Below are positions 33,506 to 41,789 of a DNA stretch of 64,000 bases, in pieces. This DNA is from Desulfurococcales archaeon (GTDB lineage: Archaea > Thermoproteota > Thermoprotei_A > Sulfolobales > Desulfurococcaceae). The stretch covers positions 558,001 to 622,000 of the forward strand of contig JALVYU010000026.1 in the NCBI GenBank assembly GCA_027022365.1, in the 5' to 3' direction. The translations under genes and the position numbers were made by a program. Under the pieces are notes generated by a model, which searched no databases, was not told the DNA's origin, and saw nothing but the letters and a program-made list of their open reading frames with translations. The first letter of the stretch is position 1, and the number at the start of each line of letters is the position of its first letter.

Positions 33506-33901
33506 ATGGTGGATCAATCCCAGATAAATGATTTAATCATAATCCTCAGAGATCTAGTTAAAGATTTCGACAAAATTATAGACCAAGCAAAACTAATAAA
33601 AGGAAAGGTTCTCGGAGGAGATTTTTCGCCCACAATTCATTTAGCCCATAGGGTATCGGTTCTCGTGAAAAAATACAAGGACGCAAGGAAGATACTTGAT
33701 ACTATCAATTTAAGCGATGTAGATGGTCTAAGTGAGAAGTATATACACACGTATCGATTATATCTTGAGACCGTCAGTATACCCTACATACGTGACCTCG
33801 TAATTGAGATCAAAGAAATAATAGATATCAAGAGCGGTGGCCGTGGCAAGTACAGTGAAGTGCTTAAGGATCTTCTTTCAGAAATTAATGGTATTGTTTA
33901 A
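33506..33901 (+). CDS. Helical protein of unknown function
   Basis: 131 residues, mostly helix (INDLIIILRDLVKDFDKIIDQAKLI...). No membrane segment, no known motif. ATG two bases after the preceding stop suggests an operon with the AbrB-like gene. Confidence 0.6.
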   Translation: MVDQSQINDLIIILRDLVKDFDKIIDQAKLIKGKVLGGDFSPTIHLAHRVSVLVKKYKDARKILDTINLSDVDGLSEKYIHTYRLYLETVSIPYIRDLVIEIKEIIDIKSGGRGKYSEVLKDLLSEINGIV

Positions 33902-33963
33902 GAAGACGCCCTATACTGTTCCAAGTATACCCACAGACTGATAGCATACCAAACAATCTGTTG

Positions 33964-35574
33964 TTACCTATAACGAGCTATTATTCTGATCACTTTACCC
34001 CATACATATCTAGACGAGATCCCGACTATTTTTACAAGAGCACGCGCTCCATTCATAGATTCTTCAAGCCGATCTCTAATGAAAATTGTTGGACCATGCA
34101 TGACAGGATATCCATACCATTTCATGTTTTCCTTATTAAGAATAAGATAGGCTTCCACAAACTTGTTTAACAAATCCTTTTTCCTAGAATAATTGAATCG
34201 CTGAATACGTCTCTTGATCGCCGCGATTATGTCTCTGTATTTTTCGATCTGCGGCTTTAGGTTTTGGAAGGCCGTCCGAGGTAACGGGGTATATTTGTAA
34301 AGTGTAATTTTTTCAACGCCCGCATCTTCTAGTTTTTTGATAATGGCAAGCGTTTTTCTATATGTTTTAAAGCCTTGATACGGTAATCCGTACATCAAAT
34401 AGACGTAAGGTCTTAGCCCATGGCTCCTCAAAATTCTGCAAGCCAATACTACTCTCACAGGATCAGCGGGTTTTCCTATGAGCTCATTATACTCTTTATC
34501 ACCAGTCTCAAGCCCAATATGAATAGGTGTTCCTTTCAGATATCTTCCAAAGATTCTCGCGACTTTCGCATCGACCAAGCAGGCCTTGATGTTCTCAATG
34601 AAGATCTTTACTTTTCCATGCCTAATCTCTTCTATTTCATGGAGGCGCGATAACAGTTTTTCAATAGCATCATAATTGGGCGGAGGATTACAAGGATCTG
34701 TTAGAGGCTGAGGGTATACCAGTTCCTCTCTCATATAATCAAGGAAATCAGGAGCGCTAAGCACTATTCTTTCAGCACCGTTTGCAATAAGCTCCTCTAC
34801 TTCAGAAACTATAGACTCTATACTTCTTGATCGTGGAGGCCCAAATAGTGCTGGTACGCTGCAAAAACCACAACCGGGAGGGATATTCGCTGGACATTTG
34901 AGCCTCGCATTCAAAGGTCCTTTTACACAGATATTACAGTGGACACACCCAAGAATGTTTAGTCTGGGTCTCATATAATTGCTACATCCTCTAATGGTCT
35001 CAACATATATTCTAAGAAACCATGGCCTATCATATGATAACCATATCTTTGTCCAGGGCCTCAATTTATCGAGTATATCTTTTGGTGTGTGAATGCCCAG
35101 GCTCGTAACCCTGATATAACCCCTATATTTATATGCTAGGGCTGGTATCTTTGCTAGTTCTTCGGGCTCGTTAATAGTCTCTGGTCCTTTCTCTCCGAAA
35201 AGTTTTTGTAACGGTATTTCTCCCTCGCCAATGATTACAAGGTCTGCAAGTCCTTTCTCTAAGATAGTTTTATAATCATAAGAACCCGGGCCACCAACGA
35301 TTATTTTTGCCTGACTATTGTGTCTTTTTATTAGTTCGCGTATTCTCCTTAATGCGCCAATGTCTTGTGACATAATAGAGATAAGCACGATAGGATAGTT
35401 TCTAACCGATTGTTTGTTCTCAAGGAGCTTCTCGTAGCTAAGCAAAAGCACGTTATACCCCAGCGATTCAAGTACCCCTGCCACAACTCTAGGACCTGCC
35501 CCGACTACATCGAATGTGGAGTATCTTCTCCCTCTAAACCTGGCTAGAGCATCAATAACTAAAATGCCTGTCAA
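33964..35574 (-). CDS. B12-binding radical SAM protein with C-terminal TRAM-like domain
   Basis: 536 residues. N-terminal cobalamin-type Rossmann domain (about 1-150), radical SAM TIM barrel (about 195-430) and a C-terminal TRAM-like domain (GARALVKIVGISSRYVWGKVIRI) that may bind RNA. The [4Fe-4S] motif is split: TIRGC supplies one cysteine, and the CxxC is at PGCGFCSVPALFGPP about 40 residues later. Between them is an insertion with further cysteines (GCVHCNIC, KCPANIPP). The architecture suggests methylthiolation or methylation of RNA, but no substrate can be named. TTG start. Confidence 0.8.
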   Translation of the reverse strand: MTGILVIDALARFRGRRYSTFDVVGAGPRVVAGVLESLGYNVLLLSYEKLLENKQSVRNYPIVLISIMSQDIGALRRIRELIKRHNSQAKIIVGGPGSYDYKTILEKGLADLVIIGEGEIPLQKLFGEKGPETINEPEELAKIPALAYKYRGYIRVTSLGIHTPKDILDKLRPWTKIWLSYDRPWFLRIYVETIRGCSNYMRPRLNILGCVHCNICVKGPLNARLKCPANIPPGCGFCSVPALFGPPRSRSIESIVSEVEELIANGAERIVLSAPDFLDYMREELVYPQPLTDPCNPPPNYDAIEKLLSRLHEIEEIRHGKVKIFIENIKACLVDAKVARIFGRYLKGTPIHIGLETGDKEYNELIGKPADPVRVVLACRILRSHGLRPYVYLMYGLPYQGFKTYRKTLAIIKKLEDAGVEKITLYKYTPLPRTAFQNLKPQIEKYRDIIAAIKRRIQRFNYSRKKDLLNKFVEAYLILNKENMKWYGYPVMHGPTIFIRDRLEESMNGARALVKIVGISSRYVWGKVIRIIARYR

Positions 35575-35670
35575 AACGCTCTCCCGTATTTGTGTCTGGA
35601 TATATCGGTTCTATGGGTATCCCTTATATATCCCTGATACTTGGATAATGTATTAAACGAGGTGTCATCC

Positions 35671-36339
35671 GTGGCAGAATATAATGCTAACGAGTCATTA
35701 GCGGAAATGCATATACACGAGAGTTTAACCAATTTAGCGAGGCTTGCAAGCGACGTATTCAGGTCATTCAACGAAATAGTCGTTAATATAAGAGAGAACA
35801 CTGATTTTCAGAGACTCTACACTAAGCTGCGAGGCCTCAAGGATAACGTTGAAGATAACAGGATAATGTTCATGGAATACCTAGTAAGACTCGGTGATGC
35901 TGTTACCAATCGTAGTATCTACATAGATTTAGCTCTAAAAATAGATCGTTCATCCCAGTTACTAGATGGTGCCTCATATAGATTAGCACTATATAGAACT
36001 AAAGGACTTAATATTGATGAAGAACTGTTTGGACTGTTAAAAGAGATCGCTGCAGCCCTTATAGCAGAATATGATAGTTTCTGTGACGGCTTATCAAAGC
36101 TGAGAATAGATCCTAAGAAAGCGCTTCAGAAGGTAAAAAGCATCAATGATTTAGAGAGTAAGATCGACGAGCTCTATAGACACACTACATTCACACTATA
36201 CTCCAAGTATGCTGATAACATCGTGGGACTCATGGTTCTGAAAGACGCGGTTGATTTCATGGAGAATACAGCTGATACTATTAAGGAGCTTGGTGAGGAT
36301 CTACGATACCTAGCACTACAGAGAGCATTAATAGCTTAG
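35671..36339 (+). CDS. PhoU-related/DUF47-like helical protein
   Basis: 222 residues from GTG 35671, chosen because GAGGTG lies six bases before it (TTG 35641 opens the frame). All-helical, with repeated patterns like LARLASDVFRSFNEIVVNI and ADNIVGLMVLKDAVDFMENTADTIKELGEDL; the latter resembles the C-terminal helices of DUF47/PhoU-like phosphate-transport regulators. No phosphate transporter is adjacent. It is divergent from the radical SAM gene and upstream of endA. Confidence 0.6.
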   Translation: MAEYNANESLAEMHIHESLTNLARLASDVFRSFNEIVVNIRENTDFQRLYTKLRGLKDNVEDNRIMFMEYLVRLGDAVTNRSIYIDLALKIDRSSQLLDGASYRLALYRTKGLNIDEELFGLLKEIAAALIAEYDSFCDGLSKLRIDPKKALQKVKSINDLESKIDELYRHTTFTLYSKYADNIVGLMVLKDAVDFMENTADTIKELGEDLRYLALQRALIA

Positions 36340-36371
36340 AAAACATTGAAAACATTAAGTGCAAGGGCTAT

Positions 36372-36896
36372 TTGCTCTACAACCGTGTGATTGTACCTGA
36401 TTATGTATGTGCAAATATTCTTTACTGGGAGTTAGGCTACTATGGAACGTTTCTTGGTGTAGCCAAGCCTAAAGAGAAAAGTATTCGTTCACCGCTCGAG
36501 CTATCGATGTTAGAGGCATTGTACCTCGCCGAGAATGGTGTTCTCGAAATATATTCTGGGGCTAGGAAGCTCAGTATAGAGGAGATAAAGGATTTCTCGA
36601 CAAGAGCGATCCCAAGGTTCCACAGGCTATATGCTGTTTACAAGGATCTAAGGAGACGAGGCTTCGTAGTGAGAAGAGGACTAAAGTTTGGATGCGATTA
36701 CCTAGTTTATCGTTTTGGTCCCGGTATAGACCATGCCCCGTATGGTGTCCATGTTTATGATTCGCGGGAGTCTATCGATCCGATAGAGATTGTTAGAATG
36801 GGTAGGTTGCTCCATAGTGTGAGGAAGAAACTCATCCTTGCCGTTACAGGTGAGGAAAATATAAGATACTTGCTGTTTACATGGTGGAAGCCATAA
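36372..36896 (+). CDS. endA: tRNA-splicing endonuclease catalytic subunit
   Basis: 174 residues, TTG start. The catalytic Tyr-His-Lys triad is seen in FGCDYLVYRFGPGIDHAPYGVHVYD and SVRKKLILAVTG. It cuts bulge-helix-bulge introns. Crenarchaeal enzymes are heteromeric, needing a second structural subunit that is not in the window. Five intron-containing tRNAs in this same window are its expected substrates. Confidence 0.94.
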   Translation: MLYNRVIVPDYVCANILYWELGYYGTFLGVAKPKEKSIRSPLELSMLEALYLAENGVLEIYSGARKLSIEEIKDFSTRAIPRFHRLYAVYKDLRRRGFVVRRGLKFGCDYLVYRFGPGIDHAPYGVHVYDSRESIDPIEIVRMGRLLHSVRKKLILAVTGEENIRYLLFTWWKP

Positions 36897-36987
36897 CATA
36901 GAGATAATTAATAATAGTCTCTCTACGAGATAATAGTATGGTGTCAAATATCGATGAGATCAAAGATGTACTGTGCCCCGATACTAG

Positions 36988-37404
36988 GTGAAAAAAGCAT
37001 TGCCCAGGCAGTACAATCCATACCATAGAGATTATCGACGACCATATAAACGTGAGGGGAGAGGCGAACAGTTCCATAGGCCTAGGCCAATCAGGCCCCA
37101 GTATCCGATGCCGCTAGGAATACATTGTAATCCATTATGTCCGTTCTTCATATGCACTAAGAGAGCAAAAGTTGTAGTAAATAAGTCGTACAGGGGTAAA
37201 ATCAAGAAGGTAGCTTATTGTAGGCTAACCGGAAGCGAGTGTATAGGCGCTGAGTGCAAATATGCTGCATGCAGGTTAAATTCGATGTTACCTGACGGGA
37301 AATGCGCGAAAGCACTCGAGAAAACACGTAAAGAAACAAGTGATGAAGAGTTATTCAGAGAAATGGAGGAAATAGAAGACTACGATATAGATGAGTTTAG
37401 ATGA
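36988..37404 (+). CDS. Cysteine-rich protein of unknown function
   Basis: 138 residues, GTG start. A basic, Pro/Tyr/Arg-rich N-terminus (YHRDYRRPYKREGRGE) is followed by eight cysteines arranged HCNPLCPFFIC (CX3CX4C), then YCRLTGSEC, ECKYAAC and GKC, and an acidic C-terminus. The spacing suggests two metal or Fe-S sites. No family recognised. It overlaps the 3' end of ubiX by 25 bases, tail to tail, and follows endA. Confidence 0.7.
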   Translation: MKKALPRQYNPYHRDYRRPYKREGRGEQFHRPRPIRPQYPMPLGIHCNPLCPFFICTKRAKVVVNKSYRGKIKKVAYCRLTGSECIGAECKYAACRLNSMLPDGKCAKALEKTRKETSDEELFREMEEIEDYDIDEFR

Positions 37405-37976
37405 CCTCTCCAGCGACGATAAATATTATGTTCAATACCAAGAACATCTAATATCTTGCCGACGATAAAGTCGATAAGGTCTTTTATCTCTACAGGTTTA
37501 TGGTAAAAGGCAGGGGATGCTGGAAGAATAATTGCCCCCATTCTAGCTAATTTGGCGAGATTCTCCAGATCTATAAGGGATAAAGGTGTTTCTCGAAACA
37601 CGATTACGAGTTTGCCCTTCATCCTCATAATAGATGAGGCTGTACGGAGCAACAGGTTATCTTGTATACCATGAGCTAGTTTTGCAACTGTATTAAGGCT
37701 ACAGGGTACTATGATCATGTCGTGATCGATTAGATTACTCGAGCTTGCCAGTATAGAGTCCATATCATCCTCGCCGAAAACATCGATCCCTCGTCTCAGT
37801 GCTATTGTAGAAATTGTTGTACCTATCTCGTGCTCAGCGATTTTTCGGGCGAATCTGGTCTCGATAACATATATCCTCTCATAGTATTTCCTCAACAGAT
37901 CAATATTGTTTAGGAGAGCATACGTGTAAACTACTCCGCTAGCGCCGCTAACGCCTATAACCAAGCCTTTTCTCAA
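37380..37976 (-). CDS. ubiX: UbiX-family flavin prenyltransferase
   Basis: 198 residues: flavin-binding GVSGASGVVYTYALL, VPCSLNTVAKLAHGIQDNLLLRTA, and KLVIVFRETPLSLIDLENLAKLARMGAIILPASPAFYHKP, all standard UbiX/PAD1 motifs. It makes prenylated FMN for UbiD-type decarboxylases; the UbiD partner is not in the window. In archaea the pathway serves menaquinone-type or mevalonate-branch steps. TTG start with GGTGG before it. Confidence 0.93.
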   Translation of the reverse strand: MRKGLVIGVSGASGVVYTYALLNNIDLLRKYYERIYVIETRFARKIAEHEIGTTISTIALRRGIDVFGEDDMDSILASSSNLIDHDMIIVPCSLNTVAKLAHGIQDNLLLRTASSIMRMKGKLVIVFRETPLSLIDLENLAKLARMGAIILPASPAFYHKPVEIKDLIDFIVGKILDVLGIEHNIYRRWRGHLNSSIS

Positions 37977-38004
37977 AATTCAGCCACCTAAACATTGGGT
38001 GAGA

Positions 38005-38065
38005 TGATCAGACCTGCGCGGGCTCATCATGCTTTAGTCTCAGCCCTTTCGAGCTACATCATTTC
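38005..38065 (-). ncRNA. C/D-box methylation guide sRNA
   Basis: On the minus strand the order is C box ATGATGT (38056-38062), 12-base guide (38044-38055), D' box CTGA (38040-38043), 9-base spacer, C' box ATGATGA (38024-38030), 12-base guide (38012-38023), D box CTGA (38008-38011). Both C/D' and C'/D spacings of 12 are exactly those of archaeal sRNPs. By the D+5 rule the targets would be a U within CCCUUUCGAGCU and a G within ACCUGCGCGGGC. The RNA lies in the gap between ubiX and the small gene at 38119. Target molecule not identified. Confidence 0.75.
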
Positions 38066-38118
38066 TATGATTTGGTATTATTCGGGTGTATTCTTATATT
38101 ATTGACTAGGTGGATGTT

Positions 38119-38409
38119 ATGGGCTGGATTAATAGAGAAAAACTCGATAAATTCGTGTTTAAGCTGCTTGGACGGGGCATCTATGTCTCGCGCCACTCGT
38201 ATAGCTATAGAATAATGTATGACGAGCACATGGTTCTAGGAGTCCATGTTTATCCCGGGTATAACGAGATCTGTATAAGGGTCTACGTCGATTCAGGCGG
38301 TAAACTATGCAATAAGGTGTTATCAACGGTTTTGTCTACTATAAAAGAAGTTTTCCCTGGCTATAAGATCAATATAAGGGAGTATAGGTCAGTAATTCAC
38401 GGGGGATAG
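38119..38409 (+). CDS. Small protein of unknown function upstream of KaiC-like ATPase
   Basis: 96 residues from ATG 38119, with GGTGGATG just before it; GTG 38110 is an alternative. Predicted alpha-beta (YRIMYDEHMVLGVHVYPGYNEICIRVYVD). No family recognised. It ends three bases before the KaiC-like gene, so the two are probably co-transcribed. Confidence 0.6.
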   Translation: MGWINREKLDKFVFKLLGRGIYVSRHSYSYRIMYDEHMVLGVHVYPGYNEICIRVYVDSGGKLCNKVLSTVLSTIKEVFPGYKINIREYRSVIHGG

Positions 38410-38412
38410 CTA

Positions 38413-39237
38413 ATGATCGAGAGGCTATCTACAGGTATATCCGAGATAGACAGGATGCTTAAGGGAGGCATACCCCGGGGCTTCACAATAGCGGTTGTTG
38501 GTGAGCCGGGTACAGGTAAGACAATATTCTCTTTGCACTTCATAGCTGCTGGTATAAAGAATGGTGAGAAAGGCATATACGTGACTACCGAGGAATCACG
38601 TGAAAGTGTTATCAGACAAGCAGAGATGTTCGGCTTCAAGTTTAGAGATGCTGTGCGTAGAGGAGAACTAATAATCATCGATGCACTAATGGGTGAACAC
38701 GGTGATCCTTGGAGTCTGAGAGAGCTCACTGTGGAAGAGCTTATATCGAAGATAATGGATGCTAAAAGGACTCTAGGCTATGGACACGCAAGACTCGTGA
38801 TAGATTCCATGAGCGCCTTCTGGCTAGATAAACCAGCTATGGCTAGAAAGTACAGTTATGTCATAAAACGCAGACTCTCAAAATGGGATCTAACAATGAT
38901 ATTGACAAGCCAATACGCTGTAACGACAAGTCTAGGGTTCGGATTCGGCATAGAGCATGTTGCTGATGGAATAATCAGGTTCAGAAAGAAAATAGTGGGC
39001 GGGTACCTCAGAAGATTTCTGATCATTGAGAAAATGAGACAAACAGACCATGATAAGAGGGTCTATGAGATTGATATCGTTGACGGTAAGGGCATCATTG
39101 TCAAAGGTCCATATAACGCTACGAGAGAAGATATTATGATACCATCATCGATAATCAGAAAAATCATACAAGCACAACTCAAAAAAGAGCAAGAACTCTT
39201 ATCGGCAGATATCGAGGAACTAGACGATAATGTTTAG
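38413..39237 (+). CDS. KaiC-like RecA-superfamily ATPase (single domain)
   Basis: 274 residues. Walker A GEPGTGKT, YVTTEESRESVIRQAEMFG, Walker B HARLVIDSMSAFWL, then ILTSQYAVTT and EHVADGIIRFRKK. Archaeal single-domain KaiC/RadC-type ATPases are mainly uncharacterised; roles in signalling or DNA repair have been proposed. A second member lies at 44194. Its 3' end overlaps tmcA by 18 bases, tail to tail. Confidence 0.9.
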   Translation: MIERLSTGISEIDRMLKGGIPRGFTIAVVGEPGTGKTIFSLHFIAAGIKNGEKGIYVTTEESRESVIRQAEMFGFKFRDAVRRGELIIIDALMGEHGDPWSLRELTVEELISKIMDAKRTLGYGHARLVIDSMSAFWLDKPAMARKYSYVIKRRLSKWDLTMILTSQYAVTTSLGFGFGIEHVADGIIRFRKKIVGGYLRRFLIIEKMRQTDHDKRVYEIDIVDGKGIIVKGPYNATREDIMIPSSIIRKIIQAQLKKEQELLSADIEELDDNV

Positions 39238-41670
39238 GTCATAGTCTGTCTCTTTTATTCCAGGCTCATAAGCGGTAGGATCTAGCTTCGTGAGAAATCT
39301 GAAGTAACGACATGCTATATCATGGGCGAATGCATGGAGGTCTTTTAGAAGAACGCTGTACTGTTCCCGCAGTTCTTCCCATGTCCTGCCCTGCAGTGCC
39401 TTACCAATTAGGATTACTTCGCGGATCTTGGATAGCTCGGGCCTCTTATCTTTCGGAACGAGCCAATGTATCTTTGCGATCTTATTCATTAGGTCCGCAG
39501 CAGCCTCAAAAGTCATTGGCCCCATGCAATAAACCCATAGACGCTCGAGCTGTACAGGCGAGAAGATATGTTTAGGGATAACATCGAGTATTGGTTCGCC
39601 GGAGGAGAGGAGCTGTAATGCAACCTCTATTTCCATATCCTGATAATTTATCGGTAAACTATCAAGTAGTTTCAGTTTGAACTCCTTATTAGCCATAGTA
39701 ACCATTTTCTCGGCTTCACTGCTTATCGGCTTGATTACTAGTAGTGTGTATTCTCCGCTTACAGGATTACGGTCGGGGCTTATATGAACTGGTATGAAAC
39801 CGTTCTTGATCCAGAACCTGAGGAGCTCGGGGTTAACGCCGAATCCTGCTGCAATCCAGTCGTATCCTTTTTCTCTAGCCTCTTTCTCGACTTTTTCTAG
39901 GCCCCAACTCCCTATTCCTTTTCCCTGTACATCTGGATGCGTTGCTATTCGCACTATCCTCAGGCCGAAGAGTTTTGCGAAATCTATGTATCTAGCGTGT
40001 TTCAGGAACCTGTCGGGGATTATGTTGCCAGGTATTTTTCCTCCTTTAAGTAGCTCTTTGGCTAGTTCCTCATCTATTCTGCCCTCATATGCTATCTGTA
40101 GTGCGCAGACTATCTTTCCGTGTCTAGTCTTCACTGCTCTGACGATATGGTGCGGCGCATCAGCGATCATTCCTAGGTCGTCCGGCTCGTTTCTGTAGTG
40201 GGCTAGAACATATATTCCGAATAGTTGGCGGAGCTCGTTCTCTCCTTCCTTGCTGAAGAGGTAAGCGGGATCATACTCTACATATATGAGATCCTTGTTC
40301 TTTATGTCTTCGAGATCCTCTTGTGTAAGCTCTGCCGGTTCAGCGTCCAGTAGGAGAGTTTTGAACTGCCACTTCTCGATGGGGTCGTCGGCGCTGTATC
40401 GTATAGGTTCCGTCATCTCGTATTTGTACAGTATGGTTTTCTTGTCTTCTTCGAGTTTCTTTAGGAATCTTACACTGAAGCCTCGCCCGGCTCCTTCATA
40501 ACCGTGTATTGTTGTTGAAAAGACGAGCCTGTTGTGCGCCCGCCATATCCTGTGTAGCATTGGGACAGGTATTCCAGCAGCCTCATCTACTATTACTATG
40601 TCTCCACGTATTCTGGGTATGTTTATCGGTTCCCAGTACTCTATGCTAAACCGTTCTCCTCTGAGTTCGATCACGTTACCCTCCCGCTTTATCACCTTGT
40701 ACTCGTAGCCTAGCGCGTCAAGAACTGTGCGGGCCAGCATCATCAAGCTTTGTACATTGCTGGGCCTCGGCGCGGTTATGAGGATTCTCGGCTTAGGCTT
40801 CACTTTCTTCAGCACATGGATTAATCCGACAGCACCTATTCCTACTGCACATGATTTACCCCTCCCTCTATCAGCAGTGATCACAATTACCCTTTTCCTT
40901 CCGTGTTTCGGTTTTTCGTAGAGTTGCTCCATGAGCTTGATTACTTCTACCTGATCCTGTGTAAGAGCTTTCTCATACACTATTTTTGGGAATAATGTCT
41001 TCTGAGGAAGAGATATTTTCTTAGTGCCTCTAGCCTGGCCTGGAGGCTTAGAGTACTTCTTAATGGTTTTCCTGGCATCAACATCGTATATTCCTATGCC
41101 TTCGAATTCGAGAAGCTTCTCTTTCACCCATTTAATGAATATATGTCTAGGTTCGGGAAACTGTGGGACAGTAAGGTTTCTCTTGAATATAGTCAGTATG
41201 TTATCCCATTTCTTCCATGGCGGGACGAGAAGTATTATGAGGCCGCCGCCTTCCACTATCCCGATTAGTCTTCCGAGATCATTTGGCTTTAGATCTTTTG
41301 TCAGATCCATGACTAGGAACGAGAATGTCGAGCCGAGGTATTTCTCGCTGACCTCGTAGACAGCATACTTAAAGATCGTGTATTTTGATTTTTCTAGAAT
41401 GCTCTCTTCAAATACTTGTTTCTGTAGAACAGCATCGTCGAATTCGTCGTGGAATACGTAGAGCCCCCTATACTGTTTTTGCTTATCGTGTTTGTGGCGC
41501 TGCTTCTCATAATACGTTATGGTCTTTGCCGCGAATAAACCGAGTTTCTCCGAATCACTGCCGGATAATACAATCATAGCTCTGTACCTGTTCTGTACCA
41601 AGAAACCAGCGCTTTTCCCTAAGTCGCGTAGGAATCTCGTAAATGATGATGGAAATTTCGTTGAGGTCAT
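39220..41670 (-). CDS. tmcA: tRNA(Met) cytidine acetyltransferase TmcA
   Basis: 816 residues: N-terminal DUF1726-like domain, RNA helicase/ATPase module with Walker A ITADRGRGKSCAVGIGA and Walker B VIVDEAAGIPVPML, GNAT domain with the acetyl-CoA loop HPDVQGKGIGSWGLE, and a C-terminal tRNA-binding tail. It forms N4-acetylcytidine in tRNA and, in hyperthermophiles, widely in rRNA. Typical length. Confidence 0.95.
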   Translation of the reverse strand: MTSTKFPSSFTRFLRDLGKSAGFLVQNRYRAMIVLSGSDSEKLGLFAAKTITYYEKQRHKHDKQKQYRGLYVFHDEFDDAVLQKQVFEESILEKSKYTIFKYAVYEVSEKYLGSTFSFLVMDLTKDLKPNDLGRLIGIVEGGGLIILLVPPWKKWDNILTIFKRNLTVPQFPEPRHIFIKWVKEKLLEFEGIGIYDVDARKTIKKYSKPPGQARGTKKISLPQKTLFPKIVYEKALTQDQVEVIKLMEQLYEKPKHGRKRVIVITADRGRGKSCAVGIGAVGLIHVLKKVKPKPRILITAPRPSNVQSLMMLARTVLDALGYEYKVIKREGNVIELRGERFSIEYWEPINIPRIRGDIVIVDEAAGIPVPMLHRIWRAHNRLVFSTTIHGYEGAGRGFSVRFLKKLEEDKKTILYKYEMTEPIRYSADDPIEKWQFKTLLLDAEPAELTQEDLEDIKNKDLIYVEYDPAYLFSKEGENELRQLFGIYVLAHYRNEPDDLGMIADAPHHIVRAVKTRHGKIVCALQIAYEGRIDEELAKELLKGGKIPGNIIPDRFLKHARYIDFAKLFGLRIVRIATHPDVQGKGIGSWGLEKVEKEAREKGYDWIAAGFGVNPELLRFWIKNGFIPVHISPDRNPVSGEYTLLVIKPISSEAEKMVTMANKEFKLKLLDSLPINYQDMEIEVALQLLSSGEPILDVIPKHIFSPVQLERLWVYCMGPMTFEAAADLMNKIAKIHWLVPKDKRPELSKIREVILIGKALQGRTWEELREQYSVLLKDLHAFAHDIACRYFRFLTKLDPTAYEPGIKETDYDLNIIV

Positions 41671-41789
41671 TATAAGTACACCATAAGCACACTGTTTCCT
41701 ATTTATCTTGTTTTCTGTTTATAGCGCTGATAATGTATGGGTTGGGTGGAAAAATAAGGATTCGAGTTTAGGTTGTCGTATAAAAAATC

